Positions 27,794 to 38,884 of a stretch of DNA of 64,000 nucleotides are shown one piece after another. The stretch is from Oryzias latipes. Lineage: Eukaryota; Chordata; Actinopteri; Beloniformes; Adrianichthyidae. The translations under genes were made by a program, and so were the position numbers. The stretch spans positions 15,609,015 through 15,673,014 of the forward strand of contig NC_019869.2 of the NCBI RefSeq assembly GCF_002234675.1, written 5' to 3'. Numbering within the stretch: position 1 is the stretch's first letter; each line of letters opens with the position of its first letter. The notes below the pieces were generated by a model that was not told where the DNA came from, made no database searches, and saw only the letters and a list, made by a program, of their open reading frames with translations.

Positions 27794-30700
27794 TCACTGT
27801 GTTTTCATTTCTTTCTCACAGATGAACTTTATGGACATCTCACAGGGAGCATCATACCAGCTCCGAATCGCCACGCGCTCCAGCACCTGAGTTTTCACGA
27901 TGTAACCGCAGTCCTCGTTGATGTGGTTGTTAGGCTCCCCCTCTTCCCAGAAACTACAGACAGAAAAAACAAATCAGAATAATCGTTATAGCTGTCCAGA
28001 TTTATGAACTTTGGTTTACTGTAGAGAAAAGTAATACATAAAAAATAAATTTAAATAGTATTTTTAGTAGTTCATTCATCTTCGAAACCCGTCTGTCGCT
28101 TTATCTTTTTGTAGTGCATTTGCTAAATCATACATTGGTAAAACTTTTGTTTAAGTTGGATTTATATTATTAGTGTGTAATTGGATGCCTAGAGGTTATG
28201 TGGACTTGACTTAAAAAAACAACAAAAGTTAACTTTGTCAATGTTTTAATGTTAGGCAAAAATCAAAAGAACTTAATATTAGAAAAGCTAAATTATTTGG
28301 ATGCTTTTCCGTTGTGGAGGTGAACAGGGATTGCATTAGATTTTTATGCTGTTTTGATTATCCATCCTTGATTCCATAAATATGCATTACTATTGCATTG
28401 TGAAATATGCTCGCTTCCTGATAAGATGTGCCGATGTAAGCAGCAGGCCTGTCTGTGACTCCTGGTCTCTGTTTTCTTTTTTGTGCTCGAGTGTTTATAG
28501 AACAGAGAAACCTGCGGAATGTAGACTAAACTTGCATCCTTGACTGATGCAAAAACACAGAGTCCAATGACGTATTTTGCGAGTTTACATGTTGCCTTGC
28601 TGGACAATAAAAAATAGCCTTTCTGCTTTGTAGAGAGAGAGAATGACAGAGCCTGCCTTGGTTGTGTTTTTCAACTCTTCCTTTTTGCAAAAGGTTGGTA
28701 ATGTAATGCAGACTTCTTGTGTGAATTTTCCTTTCCCAACTGCACATTACATTTTTGGTGTCCTGAACTATCCGAATCTCCGAAGGCCATACAGGGTCGC
28801 AACAACGTGATCCAAACACAAAAAGTTACTTATGTTCTCCAAAATATGAAGGGGGAAATAAAGGTCAGAAAATAGGAATGTTAACATCTTAGTCATTTAC
28901 TACTATTGTGAAAATAAGGAAGACAAGCCGCCTGACTTTTCTGAAAAAAGCTGTTGACTCAGCAGGAAAGGATGGAAAACATACTGGAGAAAAAATTAAA
29001 AAATGTTTAAAAGCATTGCATGAAGCAGAAGTGGAAAAAAAGAGTAACTTAAAAATGCAAAACAGCAAAAAGACAAAGAGGATAAAGGTCAGACTGTAAA
29101 TTCTGAGAAAACAATCTGTTCTTCAACAATGTGGGGCTCCTTAGAGTCAGTATACAAAAAACTACCACAAGCAGTCTGTGGAGAATTCACTTTTTACTAT
29201 TTTTCAAAGAAAAAGGATTACTTATTCAACAAAAACAATAAAAAATATATGTGGGACCCTCACATTTCAATAAAATTTGAGACCACTGGTTACTTGAGAA
29301 CATGTGGTTCTCAAATCTACAAAGAAACCCCCCCCCAAAAAAGGCAAATCTGCAAGGAGACTGTGCTCCAATATTTATTAAACTCTAAAAAATAAAGGGA
29401 GCAAAGAAGAACTGGATAGAGTGTTTCTAAGCAGAGTTAATGTAGTTATCAAAGCCAGACTGTGGTGTCTACATGGCATTCAACTCTTTGGTTGTCCTGT
29501 TAAACTTCATCACATGAAACTCCCTCAAATGCAGCATGTGTACGTCTTTTGTTTGTTACAACAGCACCAAGACAGCATCTGGAATATCTTTTTAAATGTA
29601 AGTAACCCTGCAACAAACAAATTTAAATGACTTCATTTTAATTGAAAAAATACACATACATTGAGCCAATAATTTCCATTTTGGCTTGATTAAAAAGTTA
29701 ATATGTGGCTATATTTGTGTAATTAACTGCAGTTTAACCCTAAAAAAAATGTTTTCTTGCCACACTCATGACATTAGTTTCTTCAATTCACATTCTCACT
29801 CCTGGCTTGCCGCTGCCTCTTTTATCTTTATTATGTCAATGATTTTACCATAGTGTGTTTAATTTTAGCAAAAGTGTATAACCAAAAATCTCCATTATTT
29901 AACAAGAATCCTACATGACATTATAAACTCATATTAGAAAACAAGAGGGAACGCTCAATCCCTACTTTGAAGTCTATTTTTTAAACTCAAATACTGCTGT
30001 TTATTTATGGTACACAAGCTCTTCAGGGCTCAGAGATCTGAAGAAAGCAGTCCACCAATAAAACTTTGCATCAGAACCCAACTGTGTGCAAAGGTTTTTG
30101 GCAGCAATGCTGCACATTGATGGAAGCAGCTTCCTAAAGATCTCAGATGTTCCCCAACATCTAGTTATAACTTGGATCTATTTTTTTTGTCTTTACTGTG
30201 TTTGGGTAAGGTAATAAACAGTTGTGACTTGTGCCTTACAGTGTCTTTAAAATGCCATGGGAATCTAAGTAACAGAAGAGTAAAGGTTCAAATTTTTGTT
30301 TCCTGAAAAAAAGTCAGAAATTGGCAGAAAACGGTCAAAGCATTGCTTTTAAAAACAAAGTGTCTTTAATTATTGTGCATTTGGGCATGTTGGCTCTAAC
30401 ATAAACAGAAAAAAATCAGGTAAATCAGGTCAACAGATCGAACCTCTTTCTAAATCTGCAGTATGCAAAGTTTAGCCAAAACAAAGGTGAAAGTCTGTTA
30501 GTGTTTAGTTTGCGTTGGCTCATTTTTTTACATCACAGTCTGACTGAAGTCGGCCCAGTGAAATGGCACCAGACGTGTCGTCGTGATTAAAGGAAGCTCG
30601 ACAGTTCAACCGTTTATTGTTATGTAACAAAATTATGATATTTATGTGTTGGTGGTAGTTAAATGTGGAATGAACTGAAATAACCTTTTCTCTACAGATG

Positions 30701-33700
30701 TTCCATCGACCCACTTCCACTCGTCTTCCTTCTGTCTGTCTGAGATTCCGAACCAGTAGGCATTCCAGTGGGCTCTGGGAAGAAGATCCCACAGGAAAGT
30801 CTGGCAGAAAGCAGATAGATAAAGGAAACAATAAATTGTATTAAACACATTTATTCATTTCATTGATCAGAAACTTCTGTCAGTGAGGTAGTTTTAAAGA
30901 TGGACACAATATTGGCTGATGTGTGTTTCTCCTTTGATGACAATTTGACTTGTCAGATCCAAAAATATGGATGAAGTCACTATCAGTATCCCCCCTTGAG
31001 TCAAAACAAAGAAAAACTGGTTTCTGAATTAGAAAGGGGGCTTTAAATAGATCAAGTGCCTGTGAAAACATTTCCAGCATCCAAAGCTTTTTATGGGTAA
31101 ATTCATTTCACCTTAATAATCAAGAGTGTGCTAACATTTTTTTGTCTTTGACAAATGCACACTTTCTTAGAAAACACAAAATTGTAAAAAAAAAACAAAA
31201 AAAACAACAATAATAAAAACATTCAAGTGAAAGATGAAGATCAGAATCGGCAGAGAAGAAAAAAAGGCAGACAGCAGGACTTTGAGGAGCACCGGTAGAG
31301 GGGCAGTGTCCTTTTTACAGACCACTTAAAGATTTGCCCAGACAAATTATATTAAATCAAATAAAAAATTCAGCTTTATTATCAATAGGCAAAAAATGGC
31401 AGAGACAAAAACTTCATCTAAAAGATCCTCTTTTAATTTCCTTTGGTTTGAAGTTTCCTACTCAAACGCTTATCTTCTTTTAGCAAGTCAATGTGTCACA
31501 TTAAAATGCTTTGTCTGCCATTTTACTTTACAAAAAATTATCTTCTGCTTCATCCTTTTTCCTGTTTTTGCTTCAAAAATGACCACCAAGCTCCCATCAT
31601 GAACATGATGTCCTGAACAAATCTAAGTCCTGCAAACCTAATGTGTGTTTGAAGTTAGATGTCAAAGCAGATAATTAAATTATATATATAAATAATAACA
31701 GATAAATTGTCAAAATGAATCAAATTGCGTCTGTATTTAATGTGTCATAAAGATAAACTTGCTTCCCTATATCTGTAGAATGTTATGAGTCAAACAAAGG
31801 ACAAAGATCAAGTTTCAACAGGTTGGAAGTTTCTCTTTTCAACAAAACTTACTAATATTTTCTTAAATGTAGAATCTGCCACCTCATCATTCTTTTCTAT
31901 ACAAAAATGCATCATAAATGAAAAAAAAAATCAAAATGTAGTAACAAACCTTGTTTGTGAGCTGGTGTTTCATAAAGAAACTAAGTGAAATGAATAGATA
32001 GAACACAGACCAACTAAAACCAACTGACCCCAGGGGTTAGCATGCTGCAGATGTTCTCAGTTTGTAAGAGCTTTAAGATTCTACAATGATTGTTTTTTTC
32101 ATGTGACACAATTTCCACATTTAAAAAGCATTAAAGTTCATTCAGTACAAGTGACTGTAATAAGCTTGTAAATTCAGTTCTTTCTTCTTTAAACACCACA
32201 GATATAGGCTTGGAATTAACACTGGCTTGAGCTACATATTCCACAGTTAGTGTAAAGTGTTCCAAAGAAACACTTTCCTTGAAGATTCCAGAGAAGACAG
32301 TAGTGGATCGTACCCAATAAAACACCCTCCTCTATGTCAATCGCATTTAAACATATTAAATCTACCTGAATGCAAATCAGTGATGTACCTGCTCCTCAGC
32401 GGTGTGGATGATGGCAAGGTGTGCTCCTTGCCTCTGACAATATGTCTGACTGTCTCTCCAAGGTTTCATCTGTGTGGAGATGAAGTAACAGCTGCTGTTG
32501 AAGAGATGCCAGTTTGTGGGACATTCGACTGGCACCCCAGTCATGCTTGGCATCAGGCTAACCACAGGAGGAGCTGATTAAGAAAAGATAAAGTGAGGCA
32601 AAACACATGTTTTTTGCTCATGATAATTCAGCTGAAACAACTGTAAAATAAAAGTGAAAACAAATCTTACAGGTGGGTACATTTATTATAAATGTAAAAA
32701 AAATAAGCACATTGGTTTACAGATTAGTATACCTTTGGTGGTTAATTTGAGATCCAGTTTGGCCAGCAGAGCCCTTTTCTCTTCCTGCAGCTGTTTATTC
32801 TCCTGCTGCAGTTTGCTGATTAAGGCTGTTAGAGCAGAGACATCTGTCTGCATCAATGTGGTTCCCTCATCACCCCTCTGAGATCTGTTCTTATCTGTGG
32901 AAATACAAAAAAAGAGATAAATCAGCGACCCATTAGATAATCCTGTCCACAAAAAATGGATTATTGGAGAAAAACTGGAGAAATCTGGGGGACTGTTTTA
33001 AGTTTTTACTGTAATTTATTGGTGCCACCAACTGATGGGTAGAGACTTCCTTCTGGTTGTCTCAGCACACCCTCTGTAAAACAGCGTCTGCTGTGCTGGT
33101 TGGAAGGACCGCTGTGTCTTAAGACCATAGTGATGCTTAAAAAAGTGATTTTTTTTGGTGTAAGGTCTGCAACATTTCATTCCAAAAAGCAAAAAAATGC
33201 AACAGTGGATGTAGTTTAGTTTTCTTGGACCTAAATACAAATTTATATGAATCTGGTTTTGTCATAAAGCTGCTTTTTAACTTTTTAACTCAACTATGTC
33301 ATTACAAGTCACATCAACTCAACCAAAATGCTCTTTTTTAGCAATTAAGTTGACACCAATAGTAATACTAAAAAATTCAAAAACAAAACAGTTGATCCAG
33401 AAGAAAAAGCAAATGTAGACTTTGGGAAAATAGCCAAAAACTATTTTTGATAATATAGTCTTATTTGTTATTGCCATGATAAAACCACGCCCTTGGGTTA
33501 ATCTAAAGGAACGGGTCGTCAAAAATTATAAAAGATCGACTTCATTAGATTGGTGTTACAACATTAACATACTTAATCTTGTATCCTGTTTGCATTTTCC
33601 ACAGATCACACTTTATCAATGAAGATGCCAAATATTTACTTTGAGATACGGATAAAATAAGCTCATGTTTGATTGTGTTGATACATGTCATGTCAAAATA

Positions 33701-35312
33701 AATTAAAAAAGGTATCTCTATGACAGAGACAAGAAAACTGATGAATTACTAGACTTAAACCATAGAAGAAAAAGAGGGATCCGACTTTGCACTTAAATGC
33801 AACTTCTGCTTCTTTTAATTCCAGAAGGCTAAAAAGTTTTTGTCTGACTCTGCCACTGTTCCTCCTTTACTGTCAGCTTTGGACTCTTTAGTGCTCCAAG
33901 AGGAACTCCACTACAGCTCTGCTGGGAGCAGGGAAATATGCTTACAGCAGGTCAGCATGGACTCGTCGTTATTAAAGCATGCTCTTATGTTCAAACCAGA
34001 AGGGGAAAAAAACAGAGGTACTCACAGTGAGCACTGACAGCTATGATGGAGATGAGCAGAATGGCACAAAGTGAAGCCAGGCAGATGGTGGCCAATCTGT
34101 AAGGACTTTGGACCAGGGAAGTCACTCTGACCGGAAACACTGCCAGATCTGGAGAAAAAACTCTGTTATGTAAAAAAAACTGTTTTTATAAAAAGAAAAA
34201 ATGTCCCACAAAGGCAAAAAAATACCAGAATGTAAGAAAAAAATGACTTACCGGTAATTAGCACTTAAATCAGAAAGAAAATTACATTAGGATTCTAACA
34301 TAGTATTAGACCTTCTGTGAGAAAGCATTTTTAACCCTTTGTGACAATTTCAAATTCTCATTCTAACTCAAATAAAATATTAAAAATCACAAGGTGTTTT
34401 GTGACAGGAAAAATTAGTTCTTTTTTCGCTCTAAACTTGTTTGTTTCTGGTGCTTAAACCTAATTGAAGTTGTACATATTACACAACTCTAGAGACTAAA
34501 CTAAATATGATCGAAAACAAAGAAATAATGGAGGTTACAGAAAGACTGTAACTAAGCTTTGTCTTTTTTCTCAGTTTTCTTCTAACCGTCCTTTATCATG
34601 CTCCATATTGTTAAGTAAACTATGAAGATTGTTTTCTCTGATGCAAATGCTGTTATCTTTCAAGGTCAGACAAAGTATATATCTGTGAGAAAGGTAATGT
34701 TTTCAGATTAAATAGAAATAATTGATCGTTATTTTAACAGTTAGTGCTCACATTGACTTTTCATACACTATTTGATAATATGATGCAACACATTTTAGCT
34801 GATTCAGCCTTTGCTGCTCAAAAGAAAATAATGGATAATCATAAATGTTGAATACACTAACAAATAAACACAAAATCTTTCAGATATGACCTTTTCTCAT
34901 TACATAATTGATGTTTTTTGTAATTAAAAAAAAAAGAATAGCAAGCAATAGTCAATCGATTGGATTAAAAATAGATTTTAAAAAAATAACCAAAATTAAA
35001 ACAAAAATAAACAAAATGTGTTACAAAAACAATGTTATAAAAATAAACTATTAAATTTAACAACTTTGTAGAACACTTGTAATGTTTAGCAGAACTGTAG
35101 GTCTAAAATATTACAACAGAAGGGGCACAGAAGGGGCACTAAAGTGTATGTTTTTATTTAGATGACAGAGATTGAACCTAGTGTTCCGCGTGAGGACGCA
35201 ACAGAACATCTGGACTGAACTCACCGCTGTGCTGCACATCAGCTCTGTGTCTTAACGTGTCCCGATTGCCTTCGTCATCCACCAGTTTGGAAAAAGCCAC
35301 GGAGTTTGACAT
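27794..35312 (-). CDS. Type II transmembrane C-type lectin receptor (6 exons, complete)
   Basis: Exons, from the start: 35312-35225, 34148-34026, 32894-32733, 32573-32389, 30800-30685, 27953-27794 (stop TGA 27794-27796). Total 834 nt, 277 aa, all phases consistent. Layout: a short cytoplasmic tail (MSNSVAFSKLVDDEG) without an obvious tyrosine signalling motif; a membrane segment near residues 48-66 (LATICLASLCAILLISIIAV); a coiled-coil neck (ISKLQQENKQLQEEKRALLAKL); and a C-type lectin domain from CPTNWHLFNSSCYF to CEMSIKFICEK with WFGISDRQKEDEWKWVDGT and the EPN motif. EPN predicts mannose-type binding, but the usual WND is WYD here (SWYDAPC). Sequons are at NRS and NSS. It resembles CD209/CLEC4- and asialoglycoprotein-receptor-type fish lectins; no one-to-one ortholog is assigned. 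Confidence 0.92.
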
Positions 35313-35394
35313 TTTAGCGGTCGGTGGAACATGTAGAAACTAGACTGACAGAAGCCTCTGAAACCTCTGGCAAAACTTCAGGTACTAGGTACTG

Positions 35395-35645
35395 ATGGTA
35401 ACTACTGACGTAGCTACAGCTGCCCTGGGGCAGACTGACAGAGGCGTGGCTGCAGGTTCGCGCCCACGGCCCCTCTGACCATCACCGGGACATTCGTACT
35501 GATTCACACAGCAGTGGAGACACTCTAGAGGCAAGGAGGGTGAAGTGTCTAGCCCAAGGACAAAACAACAGTTGGCTGGGGGGAGCGGGGATCGAACCAC
35601 TGACCCTTGGATTACCTGCTCAACCGCCTGAGCCACTGCCACCCA
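35395..35645 (-). repeat. tRNA-derived SINE
   Basis: Read on the minus strand it begins near 35645 with a tRNA-like head: A box TGGCTCAGGCGG (35624-35635) and B box GGTTCGATCC (35589-35598), separated as in RNA polymerase III promoters. The body then carries the gggctagacacttcaccc and gtgtgaatcagtacgaatg blocks typical of fish SINEs. Its 3' end lies about 80 bp upstream of the lectin start codon, in the same orientation as that gene. Exact ends and target duplications are not clear. Confidence 0.8.
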
Positions 35646-36399
35646 ATACGCAGTTACTTTATTTTTTTACAACATAAATAAATAAAGCATGTAAATGTCA
35701 CTTCAATTTTTACATTATATTCTGAAAACATTTTAATACGCATGTATTCTAACTTTTATTAAAACATTTTCTATTAAGGATTAAAGTATATAGTTATTAA
35801 ATAATATTTTTCTCAAGATAATATTTATCTAATCGTTATTTTAGAATAATAATACTCACGTAAAAAAAATAATGTAAAAAGAAAATTCAGAAACTGGAGC
35901 AGAATGTTATAAATGCAAAAGACATTAATACAAAGACAAGCTGGTCCTGATGAATGGAATGAGCTGGAAAAGTGAGAGCAAAAGTAATTCTGCTGTCGGG
36001 GAAAAGGGAGAAACCCTGACAGATAGAAAAACATTTTTGTGCTATTTTGTCATATAAAGTTTCCAATAGAAGTAGTTGTAAACAGATTTAAATTTCAATA
36101 ATTTTTTTTGATAAGTGACGTAAAACATGATTCAACAGCATAATTGTATTACATTTTACATTATTTTCTTTTATTGTATCACGGATACAATGAAAAATAA
36201 ACACAAGGAAAAAGTAAAGAATATTTAGTGCAAAATACACAATTTAAGAATTTGACTTACAAAGACTACAGCTCCACAAGAGAAACATATTTTTATCTAA
36301 CAAATATATACAATACAAAAATACGCAAACGTCATAGCTTGTAACATTTAGTTAATCGAATGGTGTTCAAATGTCATATTTGACTCTTCTTTACTGAAT
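35646..36399. other. AT-rich intergenic sequence
   Basis: Very AT-rich, with no coding frame and no recognised repeat. A small inverted repeat (ttgtatc-acg-gatacaa) is at about 36174-36190. Confidence 0.5.
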
Positions 36400-36817
36400 T
36401 GTAACCGTTTTTATACATACAGAAGTCAGAACTATGTCTCTCCCTCTGGTCATTAGTCAGACTACAGCTCCCAGCAACCCCAGCGCACACTTTCTGAATG
36501 CTGCACGCCTGACTCTCATTCATTCATCAACCACGGTATACTTAAGCACAGCACTGAGTGAAGCTCAGTGTGAAGTATTGTTTCTGTCCCTCTGACCTCT
36601 GTACTTAGTGTTATATTTGGACCTGATCTTTTGTCTCCTGACCCTGTTTTGCCAGCCCTGATTCTTGCCTGGATCTTGACTACTCCATCTCTCCTCTGAT
36701 AATCTCATGCCTGTTATTGACTACTGCCTGCCTGACCCTGATTTAGCTTTGTGGACTTTTAGTTGAGCTAATAAACCTACTGCATTTTGATCCAGTCGTC
36801 TGCTTGTTCTTGTGACA
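36400..36817 (+). mobile_element. Probable solo LTR
   Basis: A block of about 418 bases from TGTAAC to TGTGACA, i.e. TG...CA ends. It has a TATA-like gtatacttaag (about 36536-36546) and AATAAA (about 36769), in U3-R-U5 order, and the tgcctgacctgac-rich texture of fish LTRs. Flanks are tgaat and agaat, four of five bases alike, which would be a worn 5-bp target duplication. No internal region is present. The borders are tentative. Confidence 0.45.
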
Positions 36818-38146
36818 AGAATATTGTCACAAGATCATCCTGTATAAATAAAGGTTTGATAATAAAAACAAAAAGCAGGTATGACATCAAGGGTAGTCAC
36901 ATAATTAATAAGACAACTATGCACTGGTGGATTTAACGCACCCAAGGAAGCAACGGAAACAAATGCATTAAAAGAAAAACAGGAAATGCAGGAGAAAACT
37001 AAGGGATAAAACATCAATAAACTAAATATACACTTCTGAGACTATTTCTAAAAAATACATAAAATCTGTGACACTTCCATTTACACCTTTACCTCATAAC
37101 TTAGGCCATATGTGTAAATGATTGAATGCAGGTTAACCAAAGATATAAATATTATACAAGAACAATAGATGCAGGGCTCATACCCTTACAGCAAAATGTA
37201 CTAAAACTATGGGATACAATGCAGCTTTTTTGTTCTATGCACATACTTAAGTGTTGATAATGAACATTCATTATAGTATCTTTTCCAGGAAATCTGAGAA
37301 GATGATTTCAGTCCAGACTGCGGTAAAAAAAAAACTCTGGAGGTGCTATTCTTGGATCATTGACTCTTCATCCACACGGAGATCTTCTTTCCTTCTTTTA
37401 GTGACAAAAATCCAGATCTAAATGATGAACAGTGACATATTTAACAATATAACATCTGAAATTTGTTCACATTTCATTAAAGTTTACAAGGAAACATGAA
37501 AAGCTTTAGCATACAATATAATATTTTGGATTTTACAAAATCTCTGAGCTGCTACAATGAAAACAGGAAGTTATCAAGATTCTGCTGCTTTCCTGCTCAT
37601 CTGCATATACTCTCATTCTGTGCTCCTTCACCCTCTGCCAGAGATTCGTTTGCAAGTTTCCAGCCTTGTGGTTGCATGCCTGTTTGGGACCTCGTTGATA
37701 GATTTGGAGGCCTTCATTAGCGCCTGTTGATAACTGTTTCTGGATTTGTAAGACTGTCTATTTCAGTTTTGTTATAGACTAGGATGTTTGAGTGAAGAGG
37801 GCTGAGTGGTTCTGATGTCTCAGGAGGAGGATTTGCTCTCAGGCTCAATGATTTCCCAGCAAGAGACTCATCTCCTGCATCAGATCTGAGTCAGCACATT
37901 TAAAGCTCTGGATTTCATTGTATATTGCACTAATACAGAGTGAGCAGCAGCCATCAGTCTTCTTTGGATAGCTGGTCGGTTTCTCTCAACTTCTCAGTCT
38001 TGTAAAACTCCTCATTGCTGCCCTCCTCCTGTCAGGAAGGGGCTGTGCTGCGTAGCCTGTCCCGTTTTTATTCTGAGGAACAATAAACTATTTGTTTCTC
38101 CCAGTTATGAGTTATGACACTTTAAGGGTCTAAAGTTTTGGATGCA
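36818..38146. other. Intergenic sequence left of the retrotransposon
   Basis: No gene is recognised. The part from about 37580 to 38100 is less AT-rich and ends in a gaggaacaataaac poly(A)-signal-like stretch; it might be an old repeat or a transcript end, but nothing decides this. Confidence 0.4.
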
Positions 38147-38151
38147 CACTA
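38147..38151. repeat. Target-site duplication, left copy (cacta)
   Basis: Five bases cacta directly before the TGTGAC start of the 5' LTR. The same five bases follow the 3' LTR. Five bases is the usual size for Gypsy-type integrases. Confidence 0.9.
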
Positions 38152-38843
38152 TGTGACAACGAGCAGCTGTCACATTAAAGAAACAGACAGAAAAGGTTCA
38201 TTGACAGAGTTTATTGTTTTGGTGCAGTTAAAGTTAAGCAGCGGCAGCAATGTTCTTCTAGGTCAGGAGCACCTGTGAAAACACATAGATTTAAATATTT
38301 GTTTTACACCTGCTGCCTTGTCTATGCCTTGTCTGATTGTGATGACTTACCTCTGTTTTCTGTGTCAGAAATGGTCCGCCAGCAAAAGAGGTCCCTAAGG
38401 GTACAAGGACCTTATATTGGTTCCAGGGAGGGAACCAAAATCATTGTATAGTTAACAGGGGAGATTTAGATTAGTAATTTTAGTATTGGAGTGAATTATT
38501 GAAATGTTTTAGGAACAGTCTGTGTATTCTATTTTTGCATGGGGAAATTATCTATTTTTATAGGGGTTAGGGGAACTTTGAATGTACATATTTTAATATT
38601 TTGTGTAAATAGATTTTCTGTGGGAACCTGGGTGGATGGTAGCTCCCAAAGGTGAAATCCTATAAAGGTGGGAGTTGTAACCATTGGGTTTTGTTGTTGG
38701 TTGGTGGTTAGAGCTGGGCCATGACTGTGAAATGCCAACAGAAGAAATTGGAAAATAAAGTTTGAGTAAAAAATCAAGTCCTGAGACTCCGCCTGTGCTT
38801 CTACCATGAGGATGGCCTCCGAGACTACGAGCTGAACGTGACA
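38152..38843 (+). repeat. 5' LTR, 692 bp
   Basis: Begins TGTGACAAC and ends CGTGACA. Contains a TATA box TATAAAGG (38661-38668) and AATAAA (38754-38759), which place U3, R and U5 in the expected order with a start near 38690. The first 23 bases include TGTGACA and its inverted copy TGTCACA, nine bases apart. Confidence 0.95.
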
Positions 38844-38845
38844 AG

Positions 38846-38857
38846 TGGTGTCAGAAG
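38846..38857 (+). promoter_or_regulatory. Primer-binding site (tRNA-Leu type)
   Basis: TGGTGTCAGAAG, two bases after the 5' LTR, complements the 3' end of vertebrate tRNA-Leu (…CTTCTGACA plus CCA) over 12 bases. It would prime minus-strand DNA synthesis. Confidence 0.8.
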
Positions 38858-38884
38858 CAAACAATTAAATGCACAGTGCAGAAA

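Noticed and set aside
35589-35635. tRNA gene from the A and B boxes
   Set aside because: The boxes belong to a SINE head; no full cloverleaf is apparent and the downstream body is SINE-specific.
38529-38864. Minus-strand open frames in the 5' LTR, repeated at 43792-44130
   Set aside because: They are antisense to the LTR and identical in both copies only because the LTRs are identical.
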